Source of the DNA: Bacteroidota bacterium
GTDB taxonomy: Bacteria; Bacteroidota; Bacteroidia; Chitinophagales; Chitinophagaceae
DNA length: 22,471 bases
Direction of reading: 5' to 3'
Assembly (NCBI GenBank): GCA_947461015.1
Contig: CANHIR010000009.1
Span: forward strand, 1-22,471
Shown: one piece after another, positions 15,843 through 22,471 of the stretch
How the letters are laid out: each line of letters starts with the position of its first letter
How positions within the stretch are numbered: the stretch's first letter is position 1
Translations under genes and position numbers: made by a program
The notes under the pieces: model-generated
The model's input: only the letters and a program-made list of their open reading frames with translations
What the model was told of the DNA's origin: nothing
The model's database searches: none

Positions 15843-18211
15843 TAGTTTGTATTTTTTAGTAGAAGCTTATCGTCAAATAGTTTTAAAATTCTTTTGTATT
15901 CATCTGTCCAACTACTTGGCTCCACAAAACCATGGTCTTCCATTGGATAGGAAGCCAATTCCCAGTTGTCTTTTCCAAGTTCAATTAATTTTTGTGCCAA
16001 TCGCACGGCATCCTGATAATGTACGTTAACATCCACCATGCCATGACAAATTAATAAATGATTTTGCAAGCCTGCAGCAAAATTAATGGGAGAGGATTTC
16101 GCATAAGCAATACTGTCTGTAGTAGGTTCATTTAAAATATCGGAAGTGTATCCATGATTATAATGTGCCCAGTCGGTCACAGGTCTTAATGCAGCCCCTG
16201 CTTTAATAACAGTGGGTTGTGTAAACAATGCCATGAGTGTCATAAAGCCACCATAAGAACCTCCATACATGCCAATACGTGTGCTATCTATTCCTGCATT
16301 TTGTACCAGCCATTTAGCGGCGTCTACTTCATCGTCTAAATCTTTGCCACCCATAAAACGATATATGCCAGTTCTCCAATCTCTACCATAACCAGCGCTA
16401 CCGCGATAGTCAATATCAATTACGGTGTAGCCTTTGTCAGCTAATAAATTATTAAACATGTATTCTCTTGGATAATTATTGCTCCATCCAAAATGTACAT
16501 TTTGTAAATAACCTGCACCGTGTACAAAAATTACAGCAGCCCCATTTTTGGTTCCAGCTGTAGGTTCAAATATTTTTGCATAAATGGGTTGGCCGTCTCT
16601 TGCAGTAATGGTGAATATTTTATTTTCTCTCCAAGGGTAGGCAGCAAACTCTTCGCTCATGCCTTTATTGGTTAATTGAGCAGCAGTAGCATTTGCTTTA
16701 TTTTCTTGAATAAATAATTCCCAAGGCTTAGTGATAAAGGAATAGCGATAAGCCAATTGTTTTTCATCTGGAGACATACTTACTTCATAAGTACCCACTT
16801 TTGAGGTAACTTTTTCTTTAGCCAATGTCTCTATAGAAAGCTTATAATAGTTTTGTTGACCAGGGTGCGCTTCATTGGTTAAAACATAAAATGCTTTTTT
16901 ATTTTTTGATAATATTGCATCCTGTATTTCATATTTTCCATTGGTAAGTGCCTTGGTTTGTTTTGTATTTATATCATAAACATATAAATGAGAATAACCG
17001 GTTTGTTCACTTTGGAAATAAAAGTGAGATGGATCCATCCAGCCAGCACTTGCTCTAAAACCTGAATTACCAGGACCACCTACCCATGCTTCATCTCTTT
17101 GGCGGTTTACTATACTTAATTTTCCATTGCTAGGATCCAATTGCATGATCCATCTGTCCTTATTATCCACAGAGCGAATATCAACCATGGCAATAGCCAA
17201 TTGTTCGTTCCAATAAATTGAATTTAAAAATACTTTACGTGCTACTTTTTTAGCGTCTTTTAAATTTGGATAATCCTTTGTGTAATCTGGTTTATCGGAT
17301 AAACCAGGAATGGAATCAAAACTTATTTTATAAACACTGTCTGTAATTTTATTGTAGATAAAAGATTCTGATGTGCCTTGTGCCGATCCTACTTTATCAC
17401 GTCCAGGAATATCAGTTGTATAGCCTGACTCGGTTACATAGGCAGGAACTATCGTGTTTTTAGTAGGGTCGGGGGTGAAAAGGGTGTACACCAAGTATTC
17501 TCCAGTTTGGCTAATCTCGGCATTGTTAATTATTTTGTCACCAGTAGCAATGGCTTTGGCAATTGCTTTTTCTTTATTTAATTCTAAAAATTTATCTCTT
17601 GCTTCTTTTTTTGATTTGCGCAATTGTAAAACTGTTGAATTACTTAAGGATTGATTTTGTAAAAATGCATCCTGCGCGTTGCTATTGCTTTTTGCTGTTT
17701 TGTCCAGCTCTTTCACAAAATTGCTTAATTGCTTGGTGAGTCCTGTTTTAATTTGCCAAGCAAATAAGTTTCTATTTTTCTTATACACTACCCATTCATC
17801 ATTGGCAATGAAACCTGGGTTGCTCTCCATATCCTCGGTTTGGGTAATTGGGGTAGTAATACCAGTAGTAGTATTTAATAAATAAATATCGCCTTTGTAA
17901 TTATAGGTAATGGCCGAATAATTTTTATTATAAACACCAGCATTAATCGCTCTTAATTTTTGCGCTTCATTGTAATTAAGTTTTTCTATTTGTTTGGTTG
18001 CTATTTTATAAATATAAAAAGAGTCGGCAATATTTTTATCGGGATTCCAATTAAAGAAAACCGATTTATTGTCCCAGCTCCAGCTTATATTACTTGGGGA
18101 GCTCCCAATCCATTTAATGTCCTTCATTATTTTTTCAACGCTAAGCCCTTTATTTTGGGCATTCCCAAAAACACTTATACTTACACTTAAAATGAACAAA
18201 ATTTTTCTCAT
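15842..18211 (-). CDS. Secreted S9 (prolyl oligopeptidase) family serine peptidase
   Basis: This 789-residue protein has a Sec signal (about 1-18, GNAQ), a beta-propeller N-terminal region (about 30-510; repeated short strands such as GYSHLYVYDINTKQTKALT), and a C-terminal alpha/beta-hydrolase domain. The catalytic triad is visible: Ser652 in MYGGSYGGF, Asp727 in HGMVDVNVHY, and His760 in MEDHGF. The DYRGSAGYGRDW segment is the usual pre-nucleophile block of the family. The propeller gates access, so short peptides are the expected substrates, released as di- or oligopeptides. I do not see the Glu-Glu N-terminal recognition motif of classic DPP4, so the exact specificity (dipeptidyl- or oligopeptidase) is open. 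It lies 5 bases after the amidohydrolase gene and shares a TAATG junction with the next gene. Confidence 0.92.
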   Translation of the reverse strand: MRKILFILSVSISVFGNAQNKGLSVEKIMKDIKWIGSSPSNISWSWDNKSVFFNWNPDKNIADSFYIYKIATKQIEKLNYNEAQKLRAINAGVYNKNYSAITYNYKGDIYLLNTTTGITTPITQTEDMESNPGFIANDEWVVYKKNRNLFAWQIKTGLTKQLSNFVKELDKTAKSNSNAQDAFLQNQSLSNSTVLQLRKSKKEARDKFLELNKEKAIAKAIATGDKIINNAEISQTGEYLVYTLFTPDPTKNTIVPAYVTESGYTTDIPGRDKVGSAQGTSESFIYNKITDSVYKISFDSIPGLSDKPDYTKDYPNLKDAKKVARKVFLNSIYWNEQLAIAMVDIRSVDNKDRWIMQLDPSNGKLSIVNRQRDEAWVGGPGNSGFRASAGWMDPSHFYFQSEQTGYSHLYVYDINTKQTKALTNGKYEIQDAILSKNKKAFYVLTNEAHPGQQNYYKLSIETLAKEKVTSKVGTYEVSMSPDEKQLAYRYSFITKPWELFIQENKANATAAQLTNKGMSEEFAAYPWRENKIFTITARDGQPIYAKIFEPTAGTKNGAAVIFVHGAGYLQNVHFGWSNNYPREYMFNNLLADKGYTVIDIDYRGSAGYGRDWRTGIYRFMGGKDLDDEVDAAKWLVQNAGIDSTRIGMYGGSYGGFMTLMALFTQPTVIKAGAALRPVTDWAHYNHGYTSDILNEPTTDSIAYAKSSPINFAAGLQNHLLICHGMVDVNVHYQDAVRLAQKLIELGKDNWELASYPMEDHGFVEPSSWTDEYKRILKLFDDKLLLKNTN

Positions 18212-18216
18212 GTCTT

Positions 18217-19521
18217 TTATTTTTTATAAACAACTCCGCCTTTCATTACAAATTGAACATTTTCTAAACTAGTAACCTCTTCTAATGGATTTATCTTCAC
18301 CGCAATAATGTCTGCTTTTTTGCCGGCAGCAATGGAACCTACTTTATCTTTAATGCCAATTAAGTCTGCAGCATTAATGGTAGCTGCTTGTATGGCACCC
18401 ATTGGACTTAAACCAAAGCGCGTCATCCATTTAAACTGTTTGCCATTCCATCCATGAGGGTATACACCCGCATCGGTACCATAGGCAATTTTTACACCGG
18501 CTTCCACTGCTTTTTGGAAATTCTCTCTTTGTAAACGACCTACTAACTTTTCTTTATTAATAATTTTATCAGGGTAGCCCAATTTAGAATACTCTGCTAA
18601 AATATATTCGTCATCATATACATCTGATACTAAATAAGTGCCATGCGCTTTCATTAAAGCAATGCCTTCTGCATCCACTAAACTTCCATGTTCCACTGAA
18701 GCCACCCCTGCGATTACGGCCATTTTAATGGCTTCTGCACCATGTGCATGCGCCGCTGTTTTACGGCCCCACATTTTAGCTTCGCTTACGATGGCATTCA
18801 TTTCCTCCTGCGTATATTGAGGTGCACCTACACTTTCTTCCTCACTTAATACGCCAGCACTGGCACCAAACTTAATTACGTCGGCACCATTTTTTACATT
18901 AAAACGTACTTGCTCTCTAACACCTTCCACACCGTTTGCAACCCCCGACATGCCTTTGGGCAAATTAAATTGTAAGTAAGGAGAGAAGCCATTTAAATCA
19001 CCATGGCTTCCAGTGGATCCAATAAACATGGTAGCTGCATAAATGGTTGGACCAACAATTTCTCCATTGTTAATGGCATTGCGTAGAGCAATATCCACAA
19101 ATCCTGCAGCGCCTAAATCTCTAACGGTTGTGAAGCCTGCTTCCAATGTGCGCTTTGCATAAATGTGTGCAGTAACGGCAACATCTACAGGTGTTTTTCT
19201 AAAAATATCGGCATAATAATCACCACCAGGTTGACCTGTGATATGTGTGTGACAATCAATTAATCCAGGAAGCACTGTATAAGAAGATAAGTCAATGATG
19301 TTTGCATTTTTAGGAATGGCCACATTGGAACCAATAGCAATGATGCTGTCATGGCTTACCAAAATAATTTGGTTCAATAATGTTTTACCATTCTCAACAT
19401 CAATTAATTTACCTGCTTTAATGGCAGTGATTTTTACATCCTGTAATACTGCTTGCTGTTGTGCATTTACAAATCCTGCTATTATTAAACCCACAATCAC
19501 TAATATTTTACGCATCATCAT
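18217..19521 (-). CDS. Secreted COG1228-type metal-dependent amidohydrolase (dipeptidase-like)
   Basis: The 434-residue TIM-barrel enzyme has a Sec signal (about 1-20, GFVNAQ). Metal ligands of the amidohydrolase superfamily are visible: HTH (His91, His93), Lys217 in VIKFGASAG (the likely carbamylated bridging lysine), His258 in AAHAHG, His278 in VEHGS, and Asp350 in YGTDAG. The order fits the imidazolonepropionase-related COG1228 group, in which some members are Xaa-Pro or Xaa-Arg/Lys dipeptidases. With a signal peptide and an S9 peptidase gene 5 bases downstream, a periplasmic dipeptidase acting after the S9 enzyme is plausible, though not proven. Three ATG codons in a row (19521, 19518, 19515) begin the frame; the true start is one of them. 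It is the first gene of the eight-gene minus-strand operon. Confidence 0.9.
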   Translation of the reverse strand: MMMRKILVIVGLIIAGFVNAQQQAVLQDVKITAIKAGKLIDVENGKTLLNQIILVSHDSIIAIGSNVAIPKNANIIDLSSYTVLPGLIDCHTHITGQPGGDYYADIFRKTPVDVAVTAHIYAKRTLEAGFTTVRDLGAAGFVDIALRNAINNGEIVGPTIYAATMFIGSTGSHGDLNGFSPYLQFNLPKGMSGVANGVEGVREQVRFNVKNGADVIKFGASAGVLSEEESVGAPQYTQEEMNAIVSEAKMWGRKTAAHAHGAEAIKMAVIAGVASVEHGSLVDAEGIALMKAHGTYLVSDVYDDEYILAEYSKLGYPDKIINKEKLVGRLQRENFQKAVEAGVKIAYGTDAGVYPHGWNGKQFKWMTRFGLSPMGAIQAATINAADLIGIKDKVGSIAAGKKADIIAVKINPLEEVTSLENVQFVMKGGVVYKK

Positions 19522-19785
19522 CTTTTTAATTATTTAATACATCTGTTTTCTTTAATAAACTCGATTAAGACTTTTTTAACTGAATCATAATGAGTGTATT
19601 ATGAATTCCTAAACTATTCAATTTTTCTTATATAAAGTGTTGATTATGATGAGCTAATTTGTTTTGTGAATGATATGTGTATATCCTATGGGTTTAGGGT
19701 AAAAATCTGTGCCACTTATATAAGTATTTCCTGTTTTTAAGCAGTTTTTACTAAATTGTTTTATTAATCACCTCAAAATCACAAT
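19522..19785. promoter_or_regulatory. Divergent intergenic region between the large operon and the M28 gene
   Basis: This 264-bp, very A/T-rich space must hold the promoters of both the minus-strand operon and the M28 gene. I find no perfect TAnnTTTG with a proper -33 box for either direction; TAAATTG at 19752-19758 is a weak candidate for the M28 gene. An inverted repeat lies at 19585-19604. No small ORF or RNA is evident. Confidence 0.5.
19585..19604. repeat. Inverted repeat, possible operator
   Basis: TCATAAT (19585-19591) and ATTATGA (19598-19604) are perfect 7-base arms around a 6-base centre, about 64 bases upstream of the operon's first ATG. The dyad shape fits a dimeric regulator site, but in A/T-rich DNA such a repeat can arise by chance. 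Confidence 0.35.
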
Positions 19786-21333
19786 ATGAAAAAAATAGTG
19801 GGATTTGGTTTTATTGCCATGTTTGCAATGCCAATGATTGGTTTTGCGCAGGAAGTGGATGCTTCCATGATGCAAAAAATAAGACAAGAAGGAATGCAAA
19901 ATTCCAAAGTAATGGACATTGTATTTAATTTAACCGATAAAAACGGAAGTAGATTAGCCAATTCGGAAGGGTATATGCGCGCTGCGAATTATGCTAAAGA
20001 AACTTTATCAGGTTGGGGCGTTGAAAATGCAAGATTAGAAGCATGGGGTGAATTTGGCAAAGGATGGGATTTAGAAAAAATGTATCTAGCCATTACAGCA
20101 CCTTATTATAAACCATTGATGGCTTGGCCTAAAACATGGACTGCTGGAACGAAGGGGTTAAAAAAAGCAAGCATCATTGTTATTGATGCAAAAGATTCTG
20201 CAACGATTGAAAATTATAGAGGCCAATTAAAAGGCAAGATTATTATCATTGATCAAGCTACTCCATACAAACAAAGTTTTAAGGCAGATGCAATACGTTA
20301 TACGGACGATGAATTGGCTAAAATGGCTGCTGCTACTTTGCAACCAACAAGACCAGTGGATACTGCTCAACAAAGAAGAATGCGTGAGCAAATGTCAAGA
20401 ACAGGAGGAGCGCGAGCTTTAACCTTATTAAAAGAAATGGCAAAATCAGAAGGTGCTATTGGCATGTTAACTTCTGGTGTACGAAATCATGATGGTACTA
20501 TTTTTTCACAAGGGGGCGGTTCTTATAAAGCTGCAGATGCAGAGAATTTCTTAGACATGGCCTTGGGCATTGAGGATTACAACACCATTTTAAGATTGGC
20601 AAAATCAGGTACCGAAGTAAATATGGAAACTGAAGTAAAAACAAAATTTCAAACCAAGGATTTGCAAGGGTATAATGTAATTGCAGAAATTCCAGGAACC
20701 GATCCACTTCTAAAAGACGAAGTAGTTATGATTGGTGCACACTTGGATTCATGGCAAGCAGGAACCGGTGCAACCGATAATGCGTCCGGTAGTTCAGTAA
20801 TGATGGAAGTAATGAGAATATTAAAAACCATTGGTGCGCAACCAAAGCGTACCATTCGAATTGGCTTATGGAGTGCCGAAGAGCAAGGCTTATTGGGATC
20901 AAGAGGATACGTGAAAAAAACGTTTATGGATCCAATATCTAATGCACCAAATGCGGCACATGAAAAGTTTGCAGGTTATTTTAATATTGACAATGGAACG
21001 GGTAAAGTGCGTGGCATATATTTACAAGGAAACGAACAATGTGCTCCTATTTTTAAAGCTTGGTTGGCGCCATTCAATGACTTAGGGGCTACCACCGTTA
21101 CCATTAGTAATACGGGCGGCACGGATCATCAATCCTTTGATGGGGCAGGTTTACCAGGATTTCAATTTATTCAAGATCCAATGGAGTATGATACCCGAAC
21201 GCACCATAGCAATATGGATGTGTATGAGCATTTGAGTGAAGACGATTTAAAACAAATAGCAACCGTGGTTGCAGCATTTGCATATAACACCGCGCAAAGA
21301 GACGAGAAGTTGCCAAGGAAGGCGAAGAAATAA
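19786..21333 (+). CDS. Secreted M28-family zinc metallopeptidase (carboxypeptidase Q-like)
   Basis: The 515-residue protein begins with a Sec signal (about 1-21, GFAQ). An inserted PA-like domain is suggested around residues 120-240 (KASIIVIDA, GKIIIID, then GAIGMLTSG). The two-zinc catalytic core follows: His319 and Asp321 in GAHLDSW, bridging Asp331 in GATDNASG, general base Glu365 with ligand Glu366 in SAEEQGLLG, Asp402 in FNIDNG, His448 in GGTDHQSF, and His473/His474 in THHSNMD. This order matches M28 aminopeptidases and the plasma carboxypeptidase Q branch. It trims short peptides or dipeptides outside the inner membrane. It is divergent from the operon carrying two further secreted peptidases, and a strong terminator follows, so it is a single-gene unit. 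Confidence 0.92.
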   Translation: MKKIVGFGFIAMFAMPMIGFAQEVDASMMQKIRQEGMQNSKVMDIVFNLTDKNGSRLANSEGYMRAANYAKETLSGWGVENARLEAWGEFGKGWDLEKMYLAITAPYYKPLMAWPKTWTAGTKGLKKASIIVIDAKDSATIENYRGQLKGKIIIIDQATPYKQSFKADAIRYTDDELAKMAAATLQPTRPVDTAQQRRMREQMSRTGGARALTLLKEMAKSEGAIGMLTSGVRNHDGTIFSQGGGSYKAADAENFLDMALGIEDYNTILRLAKSGTEVNMETEVKTKFQTKDLQGYNVIAEIPGTDPLLKDEVVMIGAHLDSWQAGTGATDNASGSSVMMEVMRILKTIGAQPKRTIRIGLWSAEEQGLLGSRGYVKKTFMDPISNAPNAAHEKFAGYFNIDNGTGKVRGIYLQGNEQCAPIFKAWLAPFNDLGATTVTISNTGGTDHQSFDGAGLPGFQFIQDPMEYDTRTHHSNMDVYEHLSEDDLKQIATVVAAFAYNTAQRDEKLPRKAKK

Positions 21334-21348
21334 TTCAGATAGATTTTT

Positions 21349-21387
21349 TAAAAAGCCCCTAGTTCTTAAAATTAGGGGCTTTTTTTG
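21349..21387 (+). terminator. Intrinsic terminator after the M28 peptidase gene
   Basis: A 12-bp perfect stem, AAAAAGCCCCTA (21350-21361) with TAGGGGCTTTTT (21373-21384), encloses an 11-base loop and is followed by more T. It begins about 16 bases after the stop codon. Confidence 0.92.
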
Positions 21388-21390
21388 TAA

Positions 21391-21421
21391 TTTATGATAG
21401 TATTAAAAATAAATATATTTG
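21391..21421 (+). promoter_or_regulatory. Candidate promoter for the phosphodiester glycosidase-like gene
   Basis: TATATTTG (21414-21421) matches the Bacteroidota -7 element exactly. TTTA (21391-21394), 19 bases upstream, is a 3-of-4 match to the TTTG -33 box. The leader to the ATG at 21480 would be about 50 bases. Confidence 0.4.
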
Positions 21422-21455
21422 TATATTTATTATGAACTTTCATTTATAATCCTAC

Positions 21456-21478
21456 AATTTCAATTTCAGTTTCAATTC
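21456..21478 (+). repeat. Short tandem hexamer repeat just before a start codon
   Basis: AATTTC, AATTTC, AGTTTC and a shortened AATTC run head to tail from 21456 to 21478, ending one base before the ATG at 21480. The array fills the place where a ribosome-binding site would sit. Confidence 0.6.
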
Positions 21479-21479
21479 A

Positions 21480-22307
21480 ATGCGCTTTTTAAAAAGAAAA
21501 TACATTTTCCTTATCATTATAGGAATATTCCTTGTGTCGCTGTATTCTTTCAGAAATCACATTCGTGTTTATTTATTTAGGTCTTCTCCTGTGAAGTATA
21601 GTTCGATAAGCTTAGATAAAAAAATGGATGAAGGTGATTTTGAGGTATCTATATTTAATTGTAAAAGAACCTATTCAAATCGTTTTGCAAATTATGCAAA
21701 TAAGTTTTTCTCTGATAAACTTATGGTAATTAGAATACCGATAGAAAATTTTAAGTTTAAAGGTTTGGTTTTAAAACCGGAAGGGAATGACGTTCTACCT
21801 TCAAATCCTATGGTATATTTTAATACACTCTTTTTTATGGATAATTTTGATCCAACAACTGGTAATATTAATGATCAAGAAAAAGTAAGTAGTAAAACCC
21901 CTAAGAAAACAAGATTAGGAATTACAGCGGAAGGTAAAATTTCTGTTTTCCAATCAGGAAAAAATTCAATTTATGATGATGTTTTGCAAGCTCCTTTTTC
22001 GTTTAATGTAAATGCTAAGGTAAAAAGCAATTTTAAATCAATTAATTATAGACAATTTGTAACCATTGATCATAATGATTTAATTTATATTAGTGGATAT
22101 AATAATGCATTAATATGTTGGAATGACGTGAGTGCATTAATGAAATATTTAAATTTAAAAAGTATCATTGCATTAGATGGAGGAGCATCATTAAACTATT
22201 ATTTCAAAGGACAACATAATACATACCAATTTAGTTCTGTTCCTTTTAGAGACATTTGGTTTAACAAAAATTCGCCTTACTATTTAACTGGAGAATTAAA
22301 CAAATAA
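21480..22307 (+). CDS. Membrane-anchored phosphodiester glycosidase-like (NAGPA/DUF2233-type) protein
   Basis: The 275-residue protein has one N-terminal membrane segment (about 7-24) after a basic start, so the body probably faces the periplasm. The fold guess rests on the C-terminal half: KKTRLGITAEGKISVF (about 142-157), then DVSALMKYLNLKSIIALDGGAS (about 216-237). In NAGPA-type proteins the last core motif is 'Gc..AlnLDGGgSs', preceded by a helix of the 'ela..l..lGa' kind; DGGAS at 233-237 fits with Ala for Gly. NAGPA enzymes cleave GlcNAc-1-phosphodiester or similar sugar-phosphate bonds; bacterial members act in the envelope and their substrates are mostly unknown. The gene looks more A/T-rich than its neighbours by eye. 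It has its own probable promoter and no partner in the window. Family call is moderate. Confidence 0.6.
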   Translation: MRFLKRKYIFLIIIGIFLVSLYSFRNHIRVYLFRSSPVKYSSISLDKKMDEGDFEVSIFNCKRTYSNRFANYANKFFSDKLMVIRIPIENFKFKGLVLKPEGNDVLPSNPMVYFNTLFFMDNFDPTTGNINDQEKVSSKTPKKTRLGITAEGKISVFQSGKNSIYDDVLQAPFSFNVNAKVKSNFKSINYRQFVTIDHNDLIYISGYNNALICWNDVSALMKYLNLKSIIALDGGASLNYYFKGQHNTYQFSSVPFRDIWFNKNSPYYLTGELNK

Positions 22308-22311
22308 TCAA

Positions 22312-22340
22312 TTGCTAGTTTTGATTTACTCGTACCTTTG
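22312..22340 (+). promoter_or_regulatory. Bacteroidota-type promoter for the SDR gene
   Basis: TTG (22312-22314), an 18-base spacer and TACCTTTG (22333-22340) fit the Bacteroidota consensus TTTG...TAnnTTTG with correct spacing. The predicted leader before the ATG at 22362 is about 15 bases. Confidence 0.6.
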
Positions 22341-22361
22341 CTTCTTATTCAAATACATTTT

Positions 22362-22471
22362 ATGCAAAAGGTTTGGTTTATCACAGGGTGCTCTACAGGA
22401 TTTGGACGTTATTTAGCGGTTGAAGCATTAGCAAAAGGTTATAACGTGGTAGTGGCAGCGCGTAATACCAA
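22362..22471 (+). CDS. Short-chain dehydrogenase/reductase (SDR), N-terminal part
   Basis: Only the first 36 codons are in the window. They encode the opening beta-strand and dinucleotide loop of a classical SDR Rossmann fold: VWFITGCSTGFGR, with the TGxxxGxG pattern complete (residues 8-15), then helix and second strand (YNVVVAARN). The Ala-Arg-Asn after the second strand suggests NADP preference, because an Arg there often contacts the 2'-phosphate. The substrate cannot be inferred because the catalytic Tyr-Lys part lies outside. A good promoter sits just upstream. Confidence 0.88.
   Translation, partial: MQKVWFITGCSTGFGRYLAVEALAKGYNVVVAARNT

Overview
The window looks like chromosomal DNA from a low-GC Bacteroidota, most likely Chitinophagaceae or a near relative. 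The evidence is a TonB-dependent receptor with STN and carboxypeptidase-like domains, a DUF4249 lipoprotein, a macroglobulin-like (MG2) secreted protein, Bacteroidota-type promoter motifs (TAnnTTTG), and starts with A/T-rich leaders and no Shine-Dalgarno sequence. The genus is inference. I see no rRNA, tRNA, insertion sequence, prophage, CRISPR array or origin. No gene-free stretch exceeds 300 bases; the longest is 264 bp (19522-19785).

Left part (1-6602), mostly housekeeping. The 3' end of rpoC and its terminator come first, then a membrane-anchored OmpH/Skp-like protein with its own terminator. A plus-strand group follows: an APC amino acid permease, a single-domain heptose-7-phosphate kinase (RfaE1/HldE-N type) and IspD (isoprenoid MEP pathway). 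A Gfo/Idh/MocA oxidoreductase converges on ispD. Divergent from it is anmK (anhydro-MurNAc kinase).

Centre (6652-19521), one minus-strand run of eight very tightly packed genes. In transcription order they are: secreted COG1228 amidohydrolase (dipeptidase-like), secreted S9 prolyl-oligopeptidase-family peptidase, a 248-residue secreted protein of unknown function, an STN-type TonB-dependent receptor, a DUF4249 lipoprotein, an MG2 protein with a TonB-plug-like domain, an exported-looking class V PLP enzyme, and murQ. Junctions range from an 8-bp overlap to a 39-bp gap, so one transcript is likely. The combination suggests a cell-envelope system that cleaves peptides outside the inner membrane and moves something through the outer membrane. 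It ends in a peptidoglycan-recycling enzyme whose pathway predecessor, AnmK, is encoded convergently next door. The joint function is inference.

Right part (19786-22471): a secreted M28 metallopeptidase divergent from the big operon and followed by a clear terminator, an A/T-rich gene for a membrane-anchored protein resembling phosphodiester glycosidases (NAGPA/DUF2233 type), and the first 36 codons of a short-chain dehydrogenase behind a good Bacteroidota promoter.
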